From: Lysinibacillus odysseyi
Lineage (GTDB): Bacteria > Bacillota > Bacilli > Bacillales_A > Planococcaceae
Direction: 5' to 3'
Assembly (NCBI GenBank): GCA_014595895.1
Contig: JABUKB010000001.1
Coordinates: 806,001-870,000, forward strand
DNA length: 64,000 bases
Translations under genes and position numbers: made by a program
Shown: positions 16,421-24,639 of the stretch, piece by piece
How the letters are laid out: each line of letters begins with the position of its first letter
How positions within the stretch are numbered: position 1 is the stretch's first letter
The notes under the pieces: model-generated
What the model was told of the DNA's origin: nothing
Database searches by the model: none
The model's input: only the letters and a program-made list of their open reading frames with translations

Positions 16421-16686
16421 AAAAATAATTGTAAAACAGTTTATATAGAAGATTTGACGCATGATGGAAATGGCGTAGCAAAAGTTGAATGGTTCCGTTA
16501 TCATTGCCTTAAGAAACGGTGGAAGTTCATGTATTAAAAACATGGAAAAATTACCGATTTGCAAAAATTGTAGAAATCATCAAACCTTCACCAGATTGTG
16601 TGAAAGCACCTTGTATTTATTTTGACGTGTTTGCCGGATGCCAACTTCAACATCTTTTCTATAAAGGACAATTGAACTATCGGTAA
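16421..16686 (+). pseudogene. Remnant of a 23S rRNA uracil-5-methyltransferase (RlmD/RumA-like)
   Basis: Across one frameshift and an internal TAA, this stretch reads as the N-terminal TRAM domain and start of the iron-sulfur region of a RumA/TrmA-type methyltransferase: VYIEDLTHDGNGVAK, then ETVEVHVLKTWKNYRFAKIV, EIIKPSPDCVKAPC and GCQLQHLFYKGQLNY. The cluster motif PCpxYxxCGGCQLQH is damaged (one Cys region reads PCIYFDVFAGCQLQH). The catalytic methyltransferase domain is missing. It is a dead fragment, perhaps left by recombination with an intact paralogue elsewhere. Confidence 0.75.
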
Positions 16687-16713
16687 AGTCTAGTTCAATA
16701 ATTGTATTTCGTT

Positions 16714-16763
16714 TTGTTCAACAATCGGGTGCGATTCTGTAATAAGAATTAGCGCTTGTTTTC
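16714..16763. repeat. CAATCGGGCGC-type intergenic hairpin repeat
   Basis: TTCAACAATCGGGTGCGATT is followed by an inverted repeat (GATTCTGTAATAAGAATT) and AGCGCTTGTTTT. It is a near-complete family copy lying between the methyltransferase remnant and the DUF2500-like gene. Confidence 0.6.
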
Positions 16764-16934
16764 ATTATAGGGCTAGATTGTTTAGCAACTCATTTCTTAA
16801 GTTGGGATAGAGTAAACTTCGAAACACTCTGCACCAGGTATACATAAAATTCTGGAGCTATACAAAAAATCCAACACTTATTGAAACTCTTCTAGTAATA
16901 TGAACGTATAGAAATGCAGAAAGGAAGTGTGCAT

Positions 16935-17279
16935 ATGTTTTTTGGTGGTGTTATGTTTGGGATTGTTCCGATATTTGTTGGCATAATATTTATTATTGTT
17001 TTGGGTTTTATAATTTTTACCGTACTATCGAATATCAAGCAGGGCATTAAAAATAACAATTCGCCCCTTCTTACGGTCCCAGCAGAAGTTGCCTCGAAGC
17101 GGATTCACGTTCAAGGGGACCATTCACGCACTACATATTATGTAACTTTTGAAGTACAAAGTGGAGATCGAATGGAATTAATGGTTGAGGGCTCTGAGTA
17201 TGGAAAGCTAGTTGAGCGAGATCTTGGTTTATTATCATTTCAGGGCACGCGATATATTTCCTTTGAACGCCAAAAATAA
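16935..17279 (+). CDS. DUF2500-like membrane protein
   Basis: ATG after AGGAAGTG gives 114 residues: one long N-terminal membrane helix (residues 5-33), then a small beta domain with VPAEVASKRIHVQGDHSRTT, FEVQSGDRMELMV and YGKLVERDLGLLSFQGTRY. This order of motifs is typical of DUF2500 proteins, whose role is unknown. It is monocistronic, flanked by intergenic repeats on both sides. Confidence 0.75.
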   Translation: MFFGGVMFGIVPIFVGIIFIIVLGFIIFTVLSNIKQGIKNNNSPLLTVPAEVASKRIHVQGDHSRTTYYVTFEVQSGDRMELMVEGSEYGKLVERDLGLLSFQGTRYISFERQK

Positions 17280-17621
17280 GTAGAAACTCTTTGCAGCGAG
17301 TGTCCACAATATCAGAATTGTCTTAGTGTAGACCTTGTGAATGAATTGGTTAAAAACTATTGAAAATTCTTTTTAAGTCAACGAAGACGGTTATTAAATA
17401 TAAGAATACCAAAGTAATTGATGAACTAATTTAAACTAGTAATAATGCGTAAGCAATTTTCACTTAGGTTGTTCCACAATCGGGCGCAATTCTGTAACAA
17501 GAATTGTGCCTTTTCTTGATGAAAAGGGTTAGGTTGTTGAGGAACAACTTTCTGAAAGAGTTGAATACTTATGGTAATATTGAGTTGGAATTGTGAAACA
17601 ATGTACGCAGGAGATGAAAGT
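17280..17621. other. Intergenic region with a repeat copy
   Basis: The only recognisable item is the full CAATCGGGCGC hairpin repeat at 17468-17516. I see no gene here. Confidence 0.5.
17468..17516. repeat. CAATCGGGCGC intergenic hairpin repeat (best copy)
   Basis: TTGTTCCACAATCGGGCGCA begins the element; GCGCAATTCT then pairs with AGAATTGTGC around GTAACA, and TTTTC follows. It is the clearest copy of the family and shows that the unit is a stem-loop with a T-run. Confidence 0.65.
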
Positions 17622-17738
17622 ATGTATAAAGAAGGTAAAAAAGAAAAAAAGAGCTTACAGCCAGTTCTTTATGTATTTCCGGCAGCTGGTATCGGAGCTC
17701 TTCTTGGTTTACTAGCATATGTTAAGGGATGGCTTTAA
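17622..17738 (+). CDS. 38-residue single-helix protein
   Basis: ATG after CAGGAGATG opens a 38-codon frame: a very basic N-terminus (MYKEGKKEKKSLQP), then one Gly-rich membrane helix (VFPAAGIGALLGLLAYVKG). The strong ribosome binding site and clean protein-like composition argue for a real small membrane protein. I know of no family. Confidence 0.5.
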   Translation: MYKEGKKEKKSLQPVLYVFPAAGIGALLGLLAYVKGWL

Positions 17739-17986
17739 TTAAGGAAAGCGAACAAATGGGTTAATCCAAACTTATGTTCAACAATCGAGCAGATTGCAAA
17801 GGGAATAATAAAAAATCCCCCGCAATGTACACAATAGATCAAAGAGAACTAGACATGGTTTTTACCTAGATTTATATAAATATTACTGCATTCAACTATT
17901 TTTAGTATTTTCAACAATCGGTCTATATTGCTGAATAGAAATTTAATAACTGTTGAATTATCAAAACCGAAAAGTGAGGATTGTCT

Positions 17987-18349
17987 ATGAAGACTGTTAG
18001 CCAAGAAATTCAAGATTTGTCCATTAAATCTTTGGAATCCACTTTCAATAAACTTTCAAATGCTTATAAAAGCACAATAGAAAAAGGTTCAAGCACTACT
18101 CTTGTCAAAAAGAGGCTAAACGCAGTAAAAATTGGTTTAGAAAGCCTAAAAGGCACTTGGAATGGTGAAGATTTTTGCTATGACGAAGAAAGCATATTGA
18201 CTTCTAAAGAAGTTCTGCAAGCTATCATTCCATCTATCGAAAAGCAGATAGTAAAAGCAAAAGAAGGCAGTTCTCAAAAAACATTAAATGAGCGACGCTT
18301 AACTGCACTAAAACTAGCAATCGAATCTTTGGAGAACCGTCTTCTATAA
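17987..18349 (+). CDS. Hypothetical protein with two internal helical repeats
   Basis: ATG at 17987, after GTGAGGA, gives 120 residues. Two copies of a helix-loop-helix unit are visible: LVKKRLNAVKIGLESLKGTW (about 39-58) and LNERRLTALKLAIESLENRL (about 99-118), each preceded by an EKGSS or KEGSS turn. There are no membrane segments. The repeat suggests a small helical bundle or hairpin dimer. I do not recognise it; no operon partner is close. Confidence 0.55.
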   Translation: MKTVSQEIQDLSIKSLESTFNKLSNAYKSTIEKGSSTTLVKKRLNAVKIGLESLKGTWNGEDFCYDEESILTSKEVLQAIIPSIEKQIVKAKEGSSQKTLNERRLTALKLAIESLENRLL

Positions 18350-18656
18350 GATTGTTCTTACATTTTTAATTGTTTCAGATAATAATTTTCTTAGAATATT
18401 TTTCCATCATCGAAATTCCTCCAGTTTCTTCAGTATGGAACTATTTCCATTTCTCAATCAGTCTAATTCGCTCGTCAACTAAGATTTCAAGAGCTGAAAC
18501 ACCTTCTCTTACTCCCATCTAACCACAGAAACTAACCATAAGTAGAACGCACTATCTCCAACATGAAATTGAAACTTTGCAGGTAGAAGTACTAGTTATA
18601 GGGTATTCATAAGAAAGGCTTGGGTACGCTAAAGTGAGAGAGGAGAGAATAAAAAC
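18350..18656. other. Intergenic region, nothing certain
   Basis: No gene is supported. On the minus strand around 18441-18520 a 25-codon frame (VREGVSALEILVDERIRLIE) looks protein-like but has no ribosome binding site. It may be debris. Confidence 0.35.
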
Positions 18657-19904
18657 ATGCCAAGAAAACTGATTGCTGCCATAAAAGAACAATCCCTTCC
18701 ATTGAATGACGAAAGTTTAGACAAAATGATAGAGGCTGTTGGAGAGGCAAGAATTGTCATGATCGGTGAAGCTTCCCATGGTACATCAGAGTTTTACACA
18801 ATACGCGCGGAACTTTCCAAACGCCTGATTCATCAAAAAGGATTTAACATAATAGCGGTGGAGGGAGATTGGCCTTCCGCTCAAGCAGTTAACCGATATG
18901 TAAAAGGCTATGAAGAAGAAGGCGCCTCCGCAAGAGATGTTCTGATAAAATCTTTTAACCGATGGCCGAGATGGATGTGGGCAAATGAAGAAGTAGAAAA
19001 CTTTACAGAGTGGCTAAAGGAACAAAATACATCCTTGGACAAAAAGGTCGGTTTTTATGGAATTGATTTGTACAGTCTCTACGAATCCATTGATGAAGTA
19101 TTAAATTTTTTGTCGGAGAATCCGAAGTACGAAGTAGACTTGGAACATGCAAAGAAAGCTTTCACCTGCTTTGAGCCTTATAACAGAATGCCGGAACATT
19201 ATGCCCTTTCTGCCGCTCGTTTTACAGATGAATGTATTAGCGAGGTATCCAGTTTGTTGAGTTCCTTGCGGAGTCATGAAGAGCGGTATTCGGACAAACA
19301 TGAAGAAGATTTAAATGTCATCATGAATGCGCTTGTCGCAAAGAATGCCGAAGCCTATTACCGAGAGATGATGCAGGGAGCTATCTCTTGGAATATACGC
19401 GATACGCACATGGTCGAAGCTATTAATGAATTACTGAAGTACCACGGTGAGGATGCAAAAATCATTATTTGGGAGCACAACACTCATATCGGGGATGCTT
19501 CCGAAACAGATATGAAGAACGAGCAAATGATTAACGTCGGGCAACTCATAAGGGAACAATATGGCAGAGATAATACATTTGCCATCGGGTTCGGTACGTA
19601 CGAAGGTACTGTCATCGCCGCGGATAGCTGGGGAGATCCTTTACAAGTGATTAACGTTCCTCCTTCAAAATTAGATACGTGGGAAGGACAGCTTCATGCG
19701 GCTGGTGAGGAAGATAAGGTATTGCTATTTACTGAGGAGAATAGAGAATTGTTCAATGACTGGATTGGCCACCGTGCTATCGGTGTCGTGTATCATCCAG
19801 CATACGAGGCTTTTGGTAATTATGTTCCTTCCAGAGTCGGCAGCAGGTATGATGCATTCATATTCGTCAATCGCTCCCAAGCTTTAAGACCATTAGAAAA
19901 GTAA
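18657..19904 (+). CDS. Erythromycin esterase-family hydrolase
   Basis: The ATG lies about 12 bases after GAGAGGAGAG. The 415-residue protein carries the family hallmarks: GEASHGTSEFY (Glu38 and His41, the metal/catalytic region), AVEGDWPSA, and WEHNTHIGD near residue 276. EreA/EreB-type enzymes hydrolyse the lactone of macrolides, but most Bacillus members of this family are broader and not proven resistance genes. It is a single gene with its own terminator (19903-19935). The family is certain; macrolide hydrolysis is only possible. Confidence 0.88.
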   Translation: MPRKLIAAIKEQSLPLNDESLDKMIEAVGEARIVMIGEASHGTSEFYTIRAELSKRLIHQKGFNIIAVEGDWPSAQAVNRYVKGYEEEGASARDVLIKSFNRWPRWMWANEEVENFTEWLKEQNTSLDKKVGFYGIDLYSLYESIDEVLNFLSENPKYEVDLEHAKKAFTCFEPYNRMPEHYALSAARFTDECISEVSSLLSSLRSHEERYSDKHEEDLNVIMNALVAKNAEAYYREMMQGAISWNIRDTHMVEAINELLKYHGEDAKIIIWEHNTHIGDASETDMKNEQMINVGQLIREQYGRDNTFAIGFGTYEGTVIAADSWGDPLQVINVPPSKLDTWEGQLHAAGEEDKVLLFTEENRELFNDWIGHRAIGVVYHPAYEAFGNYVPSRVGSRYDAFIFVNRSQALRPLEK

Positions 19905-19935
19905 GCCGTACATTGTTCGTACGGCTTGCTTTTTC
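19903..19935 (+). terminator. Terminator after the erythromycin esterase-family gene
   Basis: AAGCCGTAC (19903-19911) and GTACGGCTT (19919-19927) form a perfect 9-bp stem with a seven-base loop and a nearby T-run. The left arm overlaps the stop codon. Confidence 0.75.
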
Positions 19936-20055
19936 TCAACAAAGCCGTGAAATTAGAATAACTTCTGAGGCTTCTATAAGGGGAGAAAAACAAATCAACT
20001 TATCCGTGCTATACTATTGAAACGAGTGGTTAAGTGCAGCATGCGGAGGAGAATT

Positions 20056-21033
20056 ATGAAGAAATTTCAGCGAAATATCAAAAAGTTTTTTCTGTTTTTA
20101 CTTATTTTAATAGGCTTTATTTATGTAAATAATACATCGTTATTCACGAAAGACAGTAATGGAGAAGCTACATTATTGGCGCATCGCGGATTGGCACAGA
20201 CTTTCACGATGGAAGGAATCACTGGTGAAACATGTACTGCTGAAATCATAAACAAGCCTGACCATCCCTATTTGGAAAACACGATTCCTTCAATGAAAGC
20301 AGCTTTTGAGGCTGGGGCAGATATTGCAGAATTTGATGTGCAACTAACAAAAGACGGAAAATTTGCAGTTTTTCACGACTGGACATTAGAGTGCAGAACT
20401 GATGGCACAGGACAAATAAAGGACTATACGATACAAGAGTTAAAACAATTAGATATTGGTTATGGCTATACGACAGATAACGGAGCAACATATCCTTTCC
20501 GAGGTAAAGGGATAGGTCTTATGCCTACAATCGATGAGGTATTGTCGCAATTTCCAGAGCAAAACTTTTTGATTCATATCAAGAGTAATGACCCGATGGA
20601 AGGGGAGCGTTTGTCTGAGTATCTTTCCGAGTTTCCAGCTAGTAGGTTAACTCAAATTTCCGTTTACGGGGGCGACAAACCGATTACTGCTTTGAAGGAA
20701 AAATTACCAGAGTTGCGTGTGATGTCATTGGATACGATGAAAAGTTGTTTACTGCCTTATATAGCAGTTGGTTGGACAGGATATGTTCCATCGGCGTGTG
20801 AAAACACTCAATTACATATTCCGGAAAAATATGCTCCCTATCTGTGGGGATTCCCGAGTAAATTTCTAACGAGAATGGAGGAAGCTAATACAAGGGTGAT
20901 TCTCGTTGCAGGTAATGGCGGTTGGTCAGAAGGCTTCGATAAAGAAATAGACTTAGAACGCCTTCCTGAAAATTATACAGGAGGGATATGGACGAATCGT
21001 ATCGATATTATAGCCCCCATTTTAAAAGACTAA
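20056..21033 (+). CDS. Glycerophosphodiester phosphodiesterase-family protein
   Basis: ATG after GCGGAGGAG gives 325 residues with an uncleaved or cleaved N-terminal hydrophobic segment (residues 12-26), so it acts at or outside the membrane. GDPD landmarks follow: LAHRGLAQTF, ENTIPSMKAAFEAGADIAEF, DVQLTKDGKFAVFHDWTLE and a C-terminal GGIWTNRID. These supply the metal-binding Glu/Asp and catalytic His residues. Such enzymes split glycerophosphodiesters to glycerol-3-phosphate and an alcohol. It stands alone between two terminators. Confidence 0.88.
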   Translation: MKKFQRNIKKFFLFLLILIGFIYVNNTSLFTKDSNGEATLLAHRGLAQTFTMEGITGETCTAEIINKPDHPYLENTIPSMKAAFEAGADIAEFDVQLTKDGKFAVFHDWTLECRTDGTGQIKDYTIQELKQLDIGYGYTTDNGATYPFRGKGIGLMPTIDEVLSQFPEQNFLIHIKSNDPMEGERLSEYLSEFPASRLTQISVYGGDKPITALKEKLPELRVMSLDTMKSCLLPYIAVGWTGYVPSACENTQLHIPEKYAPYLWGFPSKFLTRMEEANTRVILVAGNGGWSEGFDKEIDLERLPENYTGGIWTNRIDIIAPILKD

Positions 21034-21090
21034 CAAAAGATTGATAAGTGTCGTTGATCGAAATAATATTGAAGTGACCTATATAAAAAA

Positions 21091-21129
21091 GCCCTCTATC
21101 CGAAAGAAAATTCAGGATAGAGGGCTTTT
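21091..21129 (+). terminator. Terminator after the GDPD gene
   Basis: GCCCTCTATCC (21091-21101) and GGATAGAGGGC (21115-21125) form an 11-bp GC-rich stem, with A residues before and T residues after. Confidence 0.85.
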
Positions 21130-21265
21130 CATCGTTTGTAATGAAAAGTTGCACGTGTTTTCTTATAGAAAGGGCTATATAAAGCTGACCTCTATGTCTT
21201 TGCCTCTGTATCAAAAGGTAGATTTCATATATTAGAGTGAAATATATAGAAGGGAGACGAAAACA

Positions 21266-22609
21266 TTGAGAAATGTAAAATGGTTAAAACCAAAGAACAA
21301 ACCACTACTACTTCCATTCTTCATGATCATTCTTTTATTTGTCGTTGGAGTTCCCACTGTATGGAGCCATGCATTTGTTATAGAGGAATCGCCGGCACCA
21401 AATAGCTACCATGAACATTCACCGTCTGAAGTGAAAATTATTTTTAACAGTAAAGTGGAAAAGGATATTTTCAACATCCAATTAATCGATGAACAACAAG
21501 AAGAAGTCATGACCCAATCAGCGGAAATTAGTGACAATCAGAAAGAACTCCGATTGCAACTTCCTGCTCTTGAGGGCGGTAGCTATCAGGTGAAATACCT
21601 TGTTATCTCTTCAAATGATGGTCACCCTGTACAAGGGTCTTTTGGGTTTCAAGTAGCGAAGTCAGCAGCTCCCAATGAACAACTTGATGGAATAAAAGAG
21701 GATGAAGCAGAAGTATCCATACCAGTCCAACAGCAGTTAGAAGAGGAAATAAACAAAAATAACGTTTTTGAACAAACAGGTTCAACAATAAAGTTTTTAA
21801 GCGTTTCAGATTTCATGATTTACATGATGAGAGCGATCTATTATTTCGGTTTGCTGTTCCTGATTGGTTGGATTTTTTTATGGCGGGTTGTTCAAAACTA
21901 TCCTCCTGATGTGAAAAAGAAATATTTATTTTGGGGGATCATTGTTCAAATGTTACATCTCGTTGGGTTATTGTCTGTGATTTTAATCCAGCTAAATAGT
22001 TTCACAATAAACGGATTGTCCTTCTCTCTTGATTTTCCGCTTCAAACGAATTTTGGGTTATTGTGGTTCGTATCGCTTTTTATGTCCCTTTTAGGGTTTG
22101 TATTGTTATTTAAAAATCAATGGTTTGATATTTTCTGGATTCTTGTCATTGTCTTTGACAAAAGTCTCAATGGTCACGCGTTAGAGTTTGAACCCACCAT
22201 GCTATTGGTTATAGCAAATAGCATTCACTTATTCGCGGCGTCTATTTGGGCAGCAGGGCTCCTGTTTATTATCCTTTTTTGGCGCAAACATATAATATAT
22301 GTAACACCTTTTTTGCTTCGATTCTCGAAATATGCGTTCCTGAGTATCGTCATACTATCGATTACCGGGATATTTATCTCCTATGTCTACCTAGCGGGCT
22401 TTGACTTATTATCTTCGAGTAGAGGTATTTTGCTTCTGATAAAAACGGCTATGGTTCTTTTGGTAATTTTAATGGGAATAATCATTCGATTCAAAATGAA
22501 GGAAATGAAAACAGCGAATTTGAAAAAATGGATAAAGTTAGATTTTCTATTGATGTTTCTGATTATCATTATTGTATCAATTTTAACCTATTTAAATCCG
22601 CTGCCGTAA
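21266..22609 (+). CDS. CopC-CopD fusion copper-uptake protein (YcnJ-like)
   Basis: A TTG start after GAAGGGAG gives 447 residues. A signal peptide ends at about residue 34, leaving HAFVIEESPAP as the mature N-terminus. The first His, together with the His of SSNDGHPVQGSFGF, would form the CopC copper site. After a linker of about 50 residues, eight hydrophobic helices make the CopD domain. B. subtilis YcnJ has the same layout and imports copper. The manganese-oxidase-like multicopper gene set that follows 0.6-2 kb downstream gives a plausible reason for a copper supply gene here. Confidence 0.88.
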   Translation: MRNVKWLKPKNKPLLLPFFMIILLFVVGVPTVWSHAFVIEESPAPNSYHEHSPSEVKIIFNSKVEKDIFNIQLIDEQQEEVMTQSAEISDNQKELRLQLPALEGGSYQVKYLVISSNDGHPVQGSFGFQVAKSAAPNEQLDGIKEDEAEVSIPVQQQLEEEINKNNVFEQTGSTIKFLSVSDFMIYMMRAIYYFGLLFLIGWIFLWRVVQNYPPDVKKKYLFWGIIVQMLHLVGLLSVILIQLNSFTINGLSFSLDFPLQTNFGLLWFVSLFMSLLGFVLLFKNQWFDIFWILVIVFDKSLNGHALEFEPTMLLVIANSIHLFAASIWAAGLLFIILFWRKHIIYVTPFLLRFSKYAFLSIVILSITGIFISYVYLAGFDLLSSSRGILLLIKTAMVLLVILMGIIIRFKMKEMKTANLKKWIKLDFLLMFLIIIIVSILTYLNPLP

Positions 22610-22687
22610 TATCATTTTTTCAAATAAACAATTTATATAGCGGTCACCGAATGGAGTTGGTTTTACCTTCGTTTAGAGAAAATTTGC

Positions 22688-23095
22688 TTAGGAGCGTACA
22701 GAGAAGCAAAGCATTCCAAACATGGCATACAACAAAATAGTACAAAACGCAATTAACCCAAGGTCGGCTACAACACCAATCATAGGTCCCATAATCCCGG
22801 CCATTAATCCCGTTGAAACTCCGGAAAGTAACGTTTGATAATCTACCAACGCTCCAAAAACGGCACCAATCATGATAGCTAGTAATGTAGTCACTATGGT
22901 AATCATCGTATAATGGGCCGGAAATGCGTACCCCAGTACAGTCCCCACAGCAATGCCCATCACACCGCTACTCGTCATGGCAAGATTCATTCCAAGGTGA
23001 TAGCTAATTAAATACTTTAGTTTTAACAGAAATGAATAGGACACGAAACAAACGAGAAAATAGCTAACTAAAATAAATACTAATAAAATGTTCAT
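22688..23095 (-). CDS. Four-to-five-helix membrane protein, unknown function
   Basis: On the minus strand, ATG follows GAGGAGTCG at good spacing. The 135-residue protein is almost entirely hydrophobic, with Gly-rich helices (GVMGIAVGTVLGYAF, IMIGAVFGALVDY, GLMAGIMGPMIGVVADLG) that pack like small transporters or channel-like proteins. It is convergent with the CopC-CopD gene and divergent from the mnx-like run, sharing an 80-base promoter region with it. It may be linked to metal handling, but nothing in the sequence proves this. Confidence 0.65.
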   Translation of the reverse strand: MNILLVFILVSYFLVCFVSYSFLLKLKYLISYHLGMNLAMTSSGVMGIAVGTVLGYAFPAHYTMITIVTTLLAIMIGAVFGALVDYQTLLSGVSTGLMAGIMGPMIGVVADLGLIAFCTILLYAMFGMLCFSVRS

Positions 23096-23175
23096 TTCAT
23101 CGACTCCTCATTGAATAGTATATGTGCGGATTCAGGTAGCTGCTTCCAATTAGAAAATAGAAAGGATGGAATGGA

Positions 23176-23871
23176 ATGTATGAAAAAGAACATCCAGAAC
23201 TCGAAAAGGAGGGTAGATACACTTCTCCGGCAAGCTCCTTGCCGTTGCATGAATTGAAAATGCTGCAGGAATATATTCATGGAGTAAATTTGCAAAATCT
23301 AGGTGCAAAATTGCCGAATTACAAACACCAAATGATTCTACTCAAATTTTTAAAAATGAAAAAAAATCAGGTTGTAGAAGTGTATTCACGCAATGGGGAC
23401 GAGGTCATTCATACAATTGGAAAAGTGAATACAGTTGGAAGAAATTTTGTTATGCTGAAAACTTTATTTACCCGTATTTGGATACCTTATGCTGCCATTC
23501 ATTCTGCGAAGTCTCCTTTTGGCGTTCCAGATGTGTCCAGCGTTCATCAACATAATGTAATAGATGCAGAGCTGAGAAAGAAATTGTTATTAAATTTTGG
23601 TGAAGTGGTTTCTGGCAGAGAAGAATTAAGACAACAGTTTTACGAAGAATTGCTTGAGACAAATTTAAAAAGCTGGAAAAGAACAAACCTCATAATCTAT
23701 GCTGACAAAATCTTGAAAGGGCAAGTGAAGGAAGTAGTGACAGGGAGAATTCTATTAAAAAATGCACCTCAAAAAGAAGTGCCTATTATAAAAATCAACT
23801 ATATAAAGCAAGCTAGATTGCATTCCTTTTTCCAGCGTATGTATTCAAAATGGTTTAAACGTATTAAATAA
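23176..23871 (+). CDS. Hypothetical protein with two MnxE/F-like barrel segments
   Basis: ATG after AAAGGATGG begins 231 residues without signal peptide or membrane helix. Two segments share the pattern G-K/Q-V-x-x-V, a hydrophobic strand, then a Pro-containing strand with a conserved Ile: GKVNTVGRNFVMLKT...IWIPYAAIHSA (about 75-110) and GQVKEVVTGRILLKN...VPIIKINYIKQ (about 181-216). The two short proteins encoded next (24002 and 24328) show the same pattern. It may be an accessory or structural part of the oxidase complex. I cannot equate it with a named mnx gene. Confidence 0.6.
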   Translation: MYEKEHPELEKEGRYTSPASSLPLHELKMLQEYIHGVNLQNLGAKLPNYKHQMILLKFLKMKKNQVVEVYSRNGDEVIHTIGKVNTVGRNFVMLKTLFTRIWIPYAAIHSAKSPFGVPDVSSVHQHNVIDAELRKKLLLNFGEVVSGREELRQQFYEELLETNLKSWKRTNLIIYADKILKGQVKEVVTGRILLKNAPQKEVPIIKINYIKQARLHSFFQRMYSKWFKRIK

Positions 23872-24001
23872 CAATCAATTTTGCCGATAAGGAATGTTTT
23901 TCTCCCCGCTATACAGATGATATATGGATATTTTGTACTTTCGTTTATTTTATTTTTTAAACTGAGAATACAATAAATTCTAGAGAGGAGGTGTTATAAA
24001 G

Positions 24002-24292
24002 ATGGAGGATTTTCCGATTTTACCGGACAATGAATTGTTTTGGGAAATGAAAGGGAAAAATATACTGCTTGTAACAGAAAGCAATCAATTAAATATTCTG
24101 GGGCAAACTTTCAGGCCGATTTTTTGCGGAAAAGTTGTGGAAGTAACAAACGGTTTTATCACATTGGATCCAGTGAATATAAAAATGTCAAATGCGCCAT
24201 TTTATAAATTTCCAACCCCATTGAGTTTTCCAATGGAGCATATTGCAGTATTTACACCATTTGACCCTAATAGAAAAATCCCATTAATATAA
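24002..24292 (+). CDS. MnxE/MnxF-like small subunit, first
   Basis: ATG after a strong GAGAGGAGGTG starts a 96-residue protein with no membrane segment. The core reads KNILLVTESNQLNILGQTF, then GKVVEVTNGFITLD and FPMEHIAVFTPF, a small all-beta pattern. Its size and position (two genes before the giant multicopper oxidase) match the small MnxE/MnxF proteins that bind MnxG as a hexamer in the Bacillus manganese oxidase. I cannot say from sequence which of the two it is. Confidence 0.65.
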   Translation: MEDFPILPDNELFWEMKGKNILLVTESNQLNILGQTFRPIFCGKVVEVTNGFITLDPVNIKMSNAPFYKFPTPLSFPMEHIAVFTPFDPNRKIPLI

Positions 24293-24327
24293 TCAGTTTA
24301 AAATATTATATAGAAAGGAAGGAGAAA

Positions 24328-24639
24328 ATGGAAAAGGATTCATTGGGTCACCTTGAATTTGAAGGAGCAGATATAAATGCCATTAGAGAAGCTGTTGTTG
24401 CAGAAGCATTCTTCGACAATATAGGGCGAAGGGCTTTCATACTGATTCCTTCATACCCATTTTTAATTATAGGTGAGATTGTTGATGTTATCAGTGATTA
24501 CTTGGTCATCCAAGCCGAAGTAACGAATGTGGCTGAGCTTGATGATGAAGTATTTCACGTGCATATAGATGATATTGAAGTGTTTTATATCGAGAAACAT
24601 GGAAGGAAAATCCCTGATATAAGGGATGTTCATTTATGA
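24328..24639 (+). CDS. MnxE/MnxF-like small subunit, second
   Basis: ATG after AAGGAAGGAG gives 103 residues. Its stop overlaps the start of the oxidase gene (ATGA), so it is translationally coupled to it. The core RRAFILIPSYPFLIIGEIVD, DYLVIQAEV and VHIDDIEVFYIEK repeats the beta pattern of the preceding gene. This coupling strongly suggests stoichiometric assembly with the oxidase, as known for MnxF and MnxG. Confidence 0.7.
   Translation: MEKDSLGHLEFEGADINAIREAVVAEAFFDNIGRRAFILIPSYPFLIIGEIVDVISDYLVIQAEVTNVAELDDEVFHVHIDDIEVFYIEKHGRKIPDIRDVHL

Noticed and set aside
18657..19904. Calling the erythromycin esterase-family gene a macrolide resistance determinant
   Set aside because: The family motifs are clear, but most Bacillales members are not shown to inactivate macrolides, and no mobile resistance context is present.
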